Part shown: one piece after another, positions 23,377-41,368 of the stretch
Layout of the letters: every line of letters starts with the position of its first letter
Position numbering within the stretch: position 1 is the first letter of the stretch
Assembly (NCBI GenBank): GCA_030248065.1
Contig: JASAMV010006456.1
Coordinates: 1 to 64,000, forward strand
Source: Rhynchonema sp. JSB1_4
Lineage: Eukaryota; Nematoda; Chromadorea; Monhysterida; Xyalidae
Reading direction: 5' to 3'
Length of the DNA stretch: 64,000 nucleotides
The notes under the pieces: generated by a model
Told to the model about the DNA's origin: nothing
The model's database searches: none
Seen by the model: the letters and a program-made list of their open reading frames with translations, nothing else
Program-made: the position numbers and the translations under genes

Positions 23377-26300
23377 CTGTGTCCATTGGTTCTTGTCAGC
23401 ATCATAGCACTCGACCAACGGCACATAAGTGTGTCCATTATGACAGCCACCAACAGCGAACAGGCGATCGCCCAGTGCGCACACGCCGACGCCGTCACGG
23501 CCCAGTGATAGGGAGGCGATCGGGGACCATGTGTCCGTGCGAGCGTCATAGCTGAAACGCCGAGATTGCGAGTTGGCCATTTTTATCTTTTCAGGACGAT
23601 AGGGGTCATCAAACAGCCGCTCTAGGCCTGACGCAAGTGATATTCAACCAGTTCTGGTGAGGAAGGACATGGTGTGACCTGTGACACTGGCCATCATGTG
23701 CCGGGCTCAGCTCAGAAACTAAGGGATATTGGGTCGTTCTGGGCGGCTTGGAGATCCGCATCATCAGCCCGATCATTGCTGTTGTTGTCCTTTGATAAAC
23801 AGTCTAGTTAGTTTTGGTGGGACAATTTCTAAGCGGGACACAACGGCAGAGCAACATGCTACCGGTCGGTGTACCGTACCGTTCGACGCAATCGAACCGA
23901 GCCGACTGCGGATTGCTGCTTGGTGCATCCATGCCACCAACGGCGTAGATGCAGTCACCCAGCACGGCCACGCCAACGCCGCTGCGACGACGGTTCATTG
24001 ACGCCACCAGCGTCCATTTGTTGGTGTGCGGGTTGTAGCATTCGACGCAACGCAGCACCTGACTGCTGTCACGACCGCCGATGCAGTACAGCCTGTGCAT
24101 GGAAATTTATATAGGAAGTTGACACCATGCATTTGGGCCGGTGTGCACGTTCCTGGCATTACTTTCGGCCGGCGTTAATTTGGCTCTGATTTGACATCAA
24201 AATGTTGCACAGGTAGTGCGTACTTGAATGGCTGCTGCCTCACATGCGCAAAAAGCATTTTGATGCAAAGTCAAATCTAGGTCAGGTCAAACCAACGACG
24301 ACTGATGCCAGCAAAATGCTTGCCAGCAGTGATGTTGACTAATCAATGAAATCAAACGCACTTTCCACCGAGCACAGCCACGCCGGCCATATTTCTGGCC
24401 CGGTTCATTTCGGCCACATAGCTCCACGTTTGCGTGTGTGGATCCCAGCGTTCCACCGAACTCAGGTATGCCCAGCCGTCGTGTCCGCCACACGCGTATA
24501 GTGGACCCTCGAGCACTGCCACGCCTGTGACCACACAGCAGATATAGTTCGTGCATGGGGCTTCAAAATTCGATCTTCGGGAACCATAACGTACTTAGTC
24601 CATGTCTGGGCGTCATCATGGCCGGCATGACCGTCCAGTCATTGCTTTCTTGGTCCCAACATTCGAAGCTGTTCAACGTTTTGAGTCCGTCCCGTCCGCC
24701 GGCCACGTACACCCGTCCGTCAATGACCGCACAGCCGAATTGTAGCCGTCGTGACGGCATACGTGGCACGACGATGTGCCAACAATCGCGGCGGTAGTCG
24801 TATTGCTCGATTGATAACGCACCTGAATGTATGGATGACCAATGGTTACACTGGATAGGTTCACATTTCCAAGAGTTACTGACAACTTTCATGACACAAG
24901 GCGCACCTCGATTCGAGTCCGATCCACCGATGGCATACATGGTGCCGACGGTGCTGGGTCGAGGACGGGGGAATGTGAACGACATGACGGTGGAGTGCGT
25001 CGACTGACTGCCCGGCGAGCGGTGATTGGCCAACAATGGCGATACACTGCAATAATTGGGTCCTATTGTAGATTTCGAAGATTACGCCGTGCGAACATGC
25101 CCTTGTGCTTGCAACACTTGGCTTTGTTCGTACATTGATGCGCACCGCATCTTGGTGACTGAAATTTTCGTGCAAGTCCCCCTAACCTGTTGTTGACAGT
25201 TGACGACGGTGATGTCGGACTGCTGAAGGACCCGGGTAAAGTCGACGTACTGACCGCGTGTAACAGATCGTTGCGTCTTGTTGGCATCAGATGATACTTG
25301 AGCGCGTACATGATGTATCTGTGGTTAACCATGGTCGTATTGACATAGCACTTGTGTGAGTACGGCTCATCATGCATCAAAGACACCAACTTTTGACACG
25401 AATTCGATGCGAACAGTGCGTTGCCTTCGATGTGATCGGCGATGGCCTCGGGCGTCATATGAATCAAACGGACGCAACCGAGCAGACGCGATGCGAACCG
25501 ACGACGGTTACGTGGACGTTCCTGCATATTTGTAAATCCATTTGAAGGATATCAGTGCCGCCGTTAGTTGTAGCAATTGTAATTAAAGTCTGCAATTCTT
25601 GTGCGCTCGGTGCTATATGATACTTTACTTCGGAAATGAGTTAATTCCTAAGCTAAGAACCATGTTGATCTGACCATAATCCATCGACATAAAGCATGCA
25701 GTACTGCCAGTTCGCCGGTCACATTGAGATCGTCGGATGATAGAAAATGGTCAACTTGATCAATGGGTAGTTCGACAAATTCGCGTTGTTCCATGACGCC
25801 CATAAAGTGCTCCTGGAATATCATGAAGAACTTAGTGGACTGCACATTGAAGTGAATTGCACGTCAGTGCGAAGAGTCTATGGAATCAAACGCATTGACC
25901 AACCAGTGCATAGTCTTCGGCCGTCTGTCGCAGCTTGACGCATGAGCCGAGTCGATCGGCGAACGATCTAATGCCCAAACAATTGGACTGATGCAATTGT
26001 GCGACCAAGAAATCGGTGCACATATCGACTACGTCATCCAATTGCAGCAGACACGCGCCGGTCAGAATCGTTTCCACATTGTTCTCGTCCAAACGAATCG
26101 AACCTGTTGTAATCCAGGCGCATTCGGTCGGATAGGTACTAACAGCAGCAAAGCCGGCAGATCTACTGTTCCAGCAGGCGTTTTACATGAGTGGCTCGCT
26201 GTTGCCACATGCATGAAACGAGAACAAACCGGTGTAGCAGAAGTTGATCAGCTGCTGCAACGCATTTGCTTCGACCTCGTGTATCACGATTGTATCCTGT

Positions 26301-28111
26301 CGACTTTCTTGCATTCCTGCAAATTGACAAAATGTATTGCGAGAAAAACGCAACTCTCATTATGCAATGAATACTGCGATAGAATCAACTTCGCCAGGAT
26401 TATCAGAACTAACCAGCAGTGAACATGGCAGCGAAGTACTGGCTGGCTGCGGCCAAGATGACGCGATGAGCTGACACCGATGTTGAGGAATTGTCGGCTG
26501 CACGGAGTGTAACATCGCACAGAATGCCCGATGAATAGAGACCCTGAGTGAAAAATCAAGTGGATATTAGAAAGAGTCACTAAGCTATAGGACAATATAA
26601 ATATGTGAGTGTCTTCACCTCGACCCGTTTGCCCATTTTCGTGAAGTGAGCCTGAACATCAGGCACAACGTCGTGCTGATTCAGGAGCGAGACGGAGGAT
26701 TCGGTTGTTGATGACGCCGTACTTGCGGTCATGGTCAACGGTGGGACAACTGCTCCGTCGTTGTTATTGCTGCACAGCACATTTGGTCTGGAAAGTGAAT
26801 GGTGAAGACTCAAAAGACCATACCAGCATTAAATATCGCATCTCGCTGCATTCGGTATGCGACTAATAGAAACATACATACCTGGCGCGGAAATGAGATC
26901 CGGGAACTTCGTGATGGGCGTCCCCATTATTGCAATGAGTTTTGGCCAGGTTGGGTGACTGTGCTTGCGATTGTGTAGATCGACATTGATGCATCAGGGT
27001 TTGACCGCATTCCGCTGAAGATCAGAGATCAGATCATTGTCAGAATGTAGGTAATGTGGTCCATTATGAAATCAAACAAACGCACCACCATGCAAATTGG
27101 TATAACTGCCGTAGATAACCGAAGGCTGGGGAGTGTCATGCTGATGGTAGGAACTGGCAGCGGCAGCACTGCCACTCAGGTGTCGTTGCGGTCTGGTAGT
27201 TGGTGTACCATTTCCATGCCATGACGGATAGTCGAACTGGTGACCAGTGTTGTTGCTGTTGTTTGGACACGCCGTTGTCGATGTCACGTGGTACATTACT
27301 GAACGAATGAAGGCAAAGTGTGGCAAATTTTAAGTAGGGATCTATCGAATATTCCAGAGAATATTCGGATGAACAGTAGCGCCGCTAATAGAAATGACAA
27401 ACCATGAAACAGTGCGGGAGTGTTACGGCGTGTTAGTGACGCAGATATCTCAACTACAGTGTCCAGAACTTTTAGACCCGCCGTGGTGAACTGCAAGCCT
27501 GCAACAGCACTCTGCTTACGGTGCGGACTAATCGCACACAAAACCAGTCACTGACGGCGACAGTTGCAGTCAGTGATTGACCCCGGCGGGATGCGGATGG
27601 CTATAGTTTTTGTGTGTTAGTTCGACACGGTAGACTCGCAGTCAACCATGCAAAAAATCATGCGCACTACCAACTTGAGCGCTGATTGTTTGGAGATCTG
27701 CTGTAATTCATATGCGGACCAAAATCATGAATACGAACCAGATGTAGCAGAAGGCATTCCAGCGAACGAGTAGCGATTTTCAGGTGCCACTGGCACGCGT
27801 TGGTTGATGCGATTGAGGACCAGTGCACTGTTGTTCTCATCGAATTGGGCTCGGTGTTGTTGTTGTTGTTGTTGTTCGTTGCCCGTTGTGCGACATACGT
27901 AACGACGTTGTTGTGGACTGCGAGCGCTGGTCGACGATGTGTGTGGTTGATGTTCCAATGGTGAATAACGTCGTTGTGATTGATGTTGTTGCTGTGGTGC
28001 TGGTGTGCTTTGAGAATCAGGCGAATTCTGTGTCCGATGCCGTCGATGTTGAAAGGGCGAGCCCGGCGCTCCAGCTGGTTGTCGACCAGGTTGCGACCCG
28101 TGCGACGACAT
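23377..28111 (-). CDS. KLHL1/4/5: BTB-BACK-kelch protein, KLHL1/4/5 type
   Basis: Kelch-like substrate adaptor; family members bind CUL3 through BTB or organise actin through the kelch propeller. Fourteen in-phase exons on the minus strand: 27739-28111, 27086-27298, 26882-27014, 26619-26787, 26414-26543, 26230-26316, 25904-26103, 25675-25839, 25187-25521, 24907-25046, 24595-24822, 24362-24524, 23880-24092 and 23377-23551. They encode at least 908 residues. The first ~300 residues are Gln/His/Ser-rich disordered sequence with a seven-Gln run. The BTB domain reads [29 protein letters not shown] and MQESRQ. BACK follows, then six kelch blades ([50 protein letters not shown], [12 protein letters not shown]). 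The GRDGLKTLN and GHDGW wording points to KLHL1/4/5. The short final exon (last blade strand and stop) was not located. The start was taken at 28111 because upstream codons look non-coding. Confidence 0.9.
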
Positions 28112-28693
28112 GTTACTGAATGGAATATTGTCTGAAATATTATTTCCCACTATTAAACAATTCTTTTTGTTAAAAATGCAGTAAGGAGCTTCAACATCTG
28201 CAGTATTCCTCAATCACATCATTGTCATGTAGAGGTATGGTATGTATGGTCATACCGTACCATGAAGGATCTTATTTCCTCTTCACGACACCTCGTTGCA
28301 AAACTGCATTCGGGACAGCACTGCACTGCATTCGTGAATTGTGGCAATTGTACTAAACGTCATGTGATGTTCGTTCTTGTCAACCACAGGCTCAGCGGCA
28401 AATGAGGGGTCATGACGTACACAATGACATGACAGCAACCAACACTTGAGAAAAAACACTTGAATATTCATGGCGGCGGTCGCAGTAGCTACGTGGTTCA
28501 ACGTGTAGTGGTTGAGACAAAGAATGTACCAATAGGACCATGAAACAAAGAGCCCGCGTTTGTGTCTGTCCCTGCCACTGTGGTGGTCCCATGCGCAGCA
28601 TATGGCCTAAAAACCACTAAAACGCAAAACAAGCAACAGAGAAAAACAATGATGTCATGTCGTAAACTTTGAATATTAATGCACCACGCGTAA

Positions 28694-28850
28694 GGGTGGG
28701 CCTAGGTTGAATCCGGAATTATTTCCGGAAAACGCATTATTTTTGCATGTAAATTCTTGCGTTTTCCGGAAATATTTCCGGAACACAGAAATGTTTTGCA
28801 TTTTTGCATGCAAATTATTTCCGGATTCCGGATTTAACTTAAGTTCGCCC
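28694..28850. mobile_element. ATCCGG-family MITE (PIF/Harbinger-like), copy 2
   Basis: 157 bp, flanked by TAA on both sides (28691-28693 and 28851-28853), the trinucleotide duplication expected of PIF/Harbinger elements. Inverted ends GGGTGGGCCTAGGTTGAATC and, on the right, the inverse of GGGCGAACTTAAGTTAAATC. Internal TTTCCGGAAA and TGCATG repeats. Confidence 0.72.
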
Positions 28851-30941
28851 TAAGAGCGCAGCGCGACTTTTATCGGTTGGCCCATGGGTGTTGATCTGTT
28901 CATCTTGTCGTGTCGGAAATAGCTGTGTTTATAACATGCGACTGTGCATGCGTCAGGCTTATGTGTACGGTACCAAAACAATAACCCCATAGATGCCCCG
29001 TGCAATCGGCGCGAGAGCTGGCTGCCGCATGCTGCTGGGGAGAAGGACAGAGGGCTGGAGAGACCAATTTTATGGCCCATAATTACAGTTCGGCCAGCGT
29101 GCGCGGCCAATGCAGGCAGCCTGTCTTTTTTGAACGATCAAATCGTGTACGATTAGAAACAAGAGGCTCTCAACCGCGTCGGAGCCTACATTTTTAGTAC
29201 GTCTTTAACCAGCCAACTGTAATGCGTTTTCGTGTGAGTCGGTGCTTCTGATGAAGCATCTTTCGGTGCATGCGCTGCTGGCTGATGCAAGTCAGAAAAA
29301 TGCGGCGAGAACACCAGAGTGATCAAGTGATGAAAAAATTGAGGGTCATGAAATGTCAGTAGGCAGTAGACACATCCATGCTTTTGTTAGGCACAATGCT
29401 GAGCACGAACGATGAATTGAAAACATGATGAAGTCAGTCAGCAATGTTTATGGTTAAAAGGAGGTGATGAGCCATCAAAGAATGGCTAATCGCACCGACT
29501 GTGCGTCGCAGCTGGAATGAAGTGGAGCCTAGCATGAAATAGTCCGACAATAATTGTGACCGTGAGTGCGCATAAAAGAACGATGGAGATGGTTTAGTCG
29601 GCGGCGGCCTGGCCGAGCACCACAATTCGCCATACTGTCTCGTCCTTATGCGCTTGACATGTCACACGCATGAAGCACACCATCCAAAACGAGCGAGCCA
29701 GCGCCAGTTCAAGACAAATCCCCGCGGGAGACCGCTGCGGGATGGGCGCGAAAACACTCGCACTTCACTTGCACTTGCACATGCACGCCACCGCTGTGGA
29801 AGTAAAACGGCGTGACCAGAAAAACTACAGGACGTCTGGGAAGCTTAGAATATTGGTGCGGAGAGAAATAGCACGACGGTTTTCAGGTTAATGTATGTGA
29901 ACGGATGCAGCTATAGCATTGAATAGGTTCCACGCTCATGCGGTTTGCAACGAACATGAGTGGAACACTTTCAGTTCAAGAACTGAGCGCCAACTGTGCA
30001 TATAAACATGTCTTTCATGGTTGCATGTGCGGCATCAATATTCTGGCCCTAGTTTATGAGCTCAGATGTACCGCCTGCTGTGACACTTCTCACTCGTGCT
30101 TGCTACTTGGCACAAAAGGATGGAAAGGGACAGAAGCTAACACATTGGCGACTATGCGCAAGCGACTAAGTGGACGCCTGTCTTCTGCTGTGTTGATCTG
30201 CCATCTGAATAAAGAGCCGGCAGAAAGTTTACGTGGTCGCATTTTGCGACATTGGGCGCGTGAAAGAGGTGCGAAACAGCGATGGCAAGCTCAGATGGAG
30301 GAGATAGTACTATTGATATTGAACAGTGGTCTTCATGTTCAATACGTAATACTTGCGTTCGCGTGAAAACACTGAATTGTGGTGTGGCTGAGGTAAAGTT
30401 TAAGCTCACACGCAACCAAGAATGTGTTGTCAGGAAATAATATCATACTAAATGCATAAAACTCGAGTGAAAAAGTATAAATGAAGATGGTCAGGCGATC
30501 GTATGATTGTCCAACGTGATTAATAAGTGCATCAGCCGTGTCATACAGAATAAAGTGCAACAAAGCGGTGCATGAACTCAGCAAATGACTTAAAATCTAT
30601 GCTTGTCTTTTGGACTCTGTCAGAATTTGCTCCTCCACTTCGACGTAAATTTTGAATTTAAATTTTTCTCTTTCTTTTAGTTTTTATCTTTTGTTTTGTT
30701 TTTCTTTTTGCAAACCGGCTCTCCGTCGGAATCGCATCAGATGTTCAGGTAGCAGAGATTAGGTCATTTAGGATTATAGTGCCCACCGTAAAAAAGGGAT
30801 ACGAGAGCATTGTGTGAACCGTTTTTTTTCCTGTAAAAAAACGAAAAAACTGTTTTTTTTTCAGAACCAGATGCAGTTTTACCGAATTGTCGGAAATAGA
30901 ACCCGCCGGTGGTCTATTTTTTTCCAAATATTTTTCCAGTA

Positions 30942-31731
30942 CAGAGGTCGCAATCGGGCCGGGTTTGGCCGGCCCGGCCCGGCCCGAGCCCCCAAATCTC
31001 CGGCCCGGCCCGACCCGTACCCCAAATCTCCGGCCCGGCCCGGCCCGAACCCCCAAATCTCCGGCCCGGCCCGGCCCGAATTTTTGGCTCAGATTTTAAC
31101 CCAATTTTTGCCATAATTTTTGCGATTTTTGAATTAATTTTTTTTGTTGAAATTTCAATGTTTTCCATGAAAAAGTCGCCAGATAGACAATACCAATGGT
31201 GTGGCTGGGGGGTCCCCCTAGGTACAGTAGGTAGATGACGCGCCATCCTGGTACAGTAGGTAGGTCGCCGCCCCCCGGCTGGTACAGTAGGTTGCTATTT
31301 TTGGCTCAAAATGGTATAAAATCCATATTTTTCATTCCAAATAATCGAAAAATTTTGAAGGTTTTAGAGTACATTTTCATCTAAACTTGGACATAAAAAT
31401 TTTGTTGGCCCCTAGCTCGGCCGGTCGGTACAGTAGGTAGGTTGATTTCAGGCCTTTCTGGTGGTACAGTAGGTTGATTGCACGCCTGGGTAGCCACACG
31501 ACTGGACAATACTGATCACTTACTTGCTGAATCCGTCAGAAATTTTAGTATTTTGGACAAAAAAACCCCTACTTTTTCAGTAAAATAAGTCACTTCAGAA
31601 GCTTCGGGCCGGGGTGCCCGGCCCGGCCCGGCCCGACCCTCCAAATCTCCGGCCCGGCCCGGCCCGAGCCAAAAGCCCAAAATCGCGGCCCGGCCCGGCC
31701 CGAGGTCGGGCCGGCCCGATTGCGACCTCTG
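30942..31731. mobile_element. hAT-like element with GGCCCGGCCCG repeats (CAGAGGTCGCAATCGG family)
   Basis: 19-21 bp inverted ends CAGAGGTCGCAATCGGGCC and its inverse, flanked by a perfect 8-bp duplication, ttccagta (30934-30941 and 31732-31739). Both sub-terminal regions are arrays of CGGCCCGGCCCG with CCAAATCTC spacers. 790 bp including a nested insertion (31194-31504). Half-copies appear near 11300 and 32730-32790. Confidence 0.88.
31194..31504. mobile_element. hAT-like element with GGTACAGTAGGTAGG units, innermost layer
   Basis: Ends CAATGGTGTGGCTGGG and, inverted, CAGTCGTGTGGCTACCC. A perfect 8-bp duplication, gacaatac (31186-31193 and 31505-31512), flanks it. Five GGTACAGTAGGT-type units lie near the ends. 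311 bp, non-coding. Confidence 0.88.
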
Positions 31732-32067
31732 TTCCAGTACTTAAGGATACCCATGGTCCAAAAACGCCTATTTTGAAGAAAATTTTGTCGGGAAATGGCC
31801 TGAAACAGCCTAAAACTGCACTTGGAGATTAAAAAGTGCTCATTTAGAACTGTTTAGCATCGATTTAAATTACATTGGTTTTGACAACATCCTTTCGCAA
31901 CCTTGGAAAATTTCTCGGAAATTTTTGGAAAAAAAGTTTTTTCCAAAAGTTGCCACTCGGAAAAATTTCCGGAAAAATAAAAACGTATTTTTCCGGGCCT
32001 CGGAAAAAACCGGTTTTTTTCGGTTTTTTTCGGAATAAAAACGATTTTTCCGGCCCGCAAGTATAGT

Positions 32068-32395
32068 ATTGGGTATTCGTCTTGGTATTGGTTTGGTATT
32101 GGGTTTTTGGTCTGGTGTTGGGTTGGTATTGGGTTTGGTATCGGTTTGGTATTTTTGTTTTGAGTCAGGTATTGGGTTTGGTATTGGTTTGGTTGGTATT
32201 GGGTTTTTCTGGATTAATATTGGGTATTGGTTTTGACCCAATACCTGGGCAAACACAATACCAATACCAGAACAGCTTCAATACCAATACCCAATACACA
32301 ATACCAGAATTAGACCCAGTACCAATACCAAACACTGATACTGGTATTGGTATTGGGTGGTATTGGTATTGGGTATTGGGTATTGTGCCCACTTG
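32068..32395. repeat. Foldback array of TATTGGG / CCAATACC words
   Basis: The left arm is a T/G-rich array (GGTATTGGGTTTGGTATTGG). The middle switches to the complementary CCAATACCAATACC and then back to GGTATTGGTATTGGG. The arms could pair into a long hairpin. It looks like sub-terminal repeats of yet another short element; termini were not resolved. Confidence 0.55.
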
Positions 32396-32466
32396 CTGTG
32401 TACAACGCAAGCTTGAACAACGTTTGACATAACAACACAGCCTTACCATGCCACTAACCTGTGGTA

Positions 32467-32600
32467 CGGTGAAGGTTGGGGGCTGGCGGTGGGGTTCTAT
32501 TTATGGGGGGTTCTATAATTTTTGACTTCAAGCCATTTGGGTGGAGTTCAATTAATGGGGGTTCTATTTCCGAAAATACGGTAAATTTCCAAAATAAATT
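32467..32600. repeat. GGTTCTATTT-unit repeat fragment
   Basis: GGGGTTCTATTTATGGGG, GGTTCTATAATTTT and GGGGTTCTATTTCCG words end in AAAATACGGTAAATTTCC. The same terminus appears inverted near 11505-11545 (GGAATTTACCGTATTGTCGG) and near 30883, so it is a further dispersed family. Confidence 0.5.
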
Positions 32601-32806
32601 ACCCGAAAAATTACCGGCAATTAATTTTTCTCAGAAAACTGTGTTTTTTTGGCCTGAAATGGCGAAAAATTTTCTTGAGGGTCGGAAACAATGTCACAAA
32701 ATCGATTGAAATTGAAAGTAGTCGCAGCAATCGGGCCGAGGTCGCAGCAATCGGGCCGGCCCGAGCTGCGGGCCGGGCCAGACATTTGGAGAGCCGGCTT
32801 CTGAAG

Positions 32807-33025
32807 CAGCGTAGTTCCTGGTCCGGCGGGGAAATTAGTGTTCCTCCCTACCTTTTCGGAGGGGAAATTAGTGTGCCTCCTTGGGGGGGAAGAGGGAAGA
32901 CCCAAATTCAGAAAAAGTCCCTTTTTGAGGTAGAAAATTTGGCCTATTTTTACCATTTTTTGGAAAAAATTCTTCATGAAAAGGGTATTTTGGCGACTTT
33001 TGACAACATTGACCTAAAAATCACT
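32807..33025. mobile_element. Truncated hAT-like family 1 copy
   Basis: Left end CAGCGTAGTTCCTGG, then the interior GACCCAAATTCAGAAAAAG and TTTTTGGAAAAAATTC typical of family 1. It stops after TGACCTAAAAATCACT without the right half and is replaced by sequence of the next repeat. Confidence 0.65.
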
Positions 33026-33405
33026 GGTACGGTATTTGGCTCCCCCGCGTTTTGGTACAGCATCTCCCCCTTTCTGGTATTCAATAAGTATCTCTTCTTA
33101 TTTTGACCCCATTTTTACCCCAAAAGTACCCTTTTTGACCAAAAAATGGACAAAATTCTACAAAAAGGATTAAAAGTGGCAAAGCTTGCGCGCGAATTGT
33201 GCATATTTTAACCCATAAAAATGTACTCCTGGGTCCTGGCCAATGTACAGTATCTCCCCCTCAAAAAAATCTGCCCTCCCCCACTCCCCCTCCTGCGTCT
33301 TCCCCCAAAACCTTCAAGGAGCGTGAAGGGTACAGTATTGCAGTATCTCCCCCTTTTGGCCTCCGGGTACGGTATCTCCCCCTTTGAAGTAGCCACCACC
33401 CGACA
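33026..33405. mobile_element. Degraded element with GGTACAGTATCTCCCCC units
   Basis: At least four GTACAGTATCTCCCCC/GTACGGTATCTCCCCC units and a right end reading GAAGTAGCCACCACCC resemble the intact copy at 49408-49898. No matching 8-bp duplication was found. Confidence 0.6.
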
Positions 33406-33962
33406 CTCGATAGTTTTAAAATATGTGGCTTTTGAATCAAAGAAAAGACAAAATTGTGCTCATTTGCATCATTAATGCAATTTTTTACCTGCCAGTGTAT
33501 TGGTGCTGCAAGATGTGGCTAAACTCAGCAAGCAAGTGGTAAACCAATTTTTGCCAGTTTCAATCTTGGAAATTTTAGAATTTAGAGCTTTTTGCCACAA
33601 CTAGATACTGAGCTGGTGTAAGCAGGATGGGTGTAAGGTAGTTAAAAAACGACGTGTTGATGATACATCATCCTATCAGATGCATTTTTCACACGCGATG
33701 GGAATGAACTGACCCAACTGAAACGTCGTTGAGGTGTGAGCTCCATGTCGAGATCGAGCAGTGCACTGTAACGGCACCTTGTGTTCCCGATGTTCTGCCG
33801 CACAACAGAACAGGAAGCAGATTTTTCGAGAAGTTTCTCTCGAAGATTTTTTTCCAAATCCCAGTTGGTCGTGCTGCTTTGTTTTGCAGACCTAATTCGT
33901 CGTTCTTGTTGTGAAAGTTCCAATCAACAAAGGTCGATCAGAAACTCGTTCGTCCAATTTGA

Positions 33963-41180
<7,218 letters not shown>

Positions 41181-41194
41181 GTAGGTATGGTAAC

Positions 41195-41368
41195 ACTACG
41201 CCAACACGAGCCCGATTTCGGAGGTGGCAGAGAGTGAAACATTCACACGTGGCTGCTGGTTTGGGAAGTGTTACACGTTGTAGAATACAACGTGGCGCAT
41301 GAGGATTGTCTCTTTCTATTCGTTTTGTTCGCACGCCACCTCCGAAATCGGGCTCGTGTTGGCGTAGT
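41195..41368. mobile_element. CTACGCCAACACGAGCCCG foldback MITE in HSP60 3' region
   Basis: About 32-bp inverted ends: CTACGCCAACACGAGCCCG plus ATTTCGGAGGTGG, and the inverse at 41338-41368. It starts only 14 bp after the HSP60 stop, so it probably lies in the 3' untranslated region. Two relatives are at 43901-44083 and 44084-44266. Confidence 0.75.

Larger units (their letters stand above)
30776..32067. mobile_element. T-tract element, outermost layer of a three-level nest
   Basis: The left part (about 30776-30941) has CCGTTTTTTTTCC and AAAAAACTGTTTTTTTT. The right part (31732-32067) has CGGTTTTTTTCGG runs and ends CCCGCAAGTATAG. The word TTTTCCAGTACTTAAG, continuous in sister copies, is split here by the inserted element 30942-31731. 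The exact outer ends are weakly defined. Confidence 0.5.

Noticed and set aside
30914..31246. Gly/Arg/Pro-rich open frames of about 100 codons
   Set aside because: They are translations of the GGCCCGGCCCG repeat array inside a transposon.
30960..31720. Regularly spaced repeats resembling a CRISPR array
   Set aside because: Spacing is irregular, the units are only 8-15 bp, the spacers are not unique and the host is an animal.
32082..32449. Open frames rich in Val-Leu-Gly-Trp-Tyr or Asn-Thr-Pro-Ile
   Set aside because: They come from the TATTGGG/CCAATACC foldback repeat.
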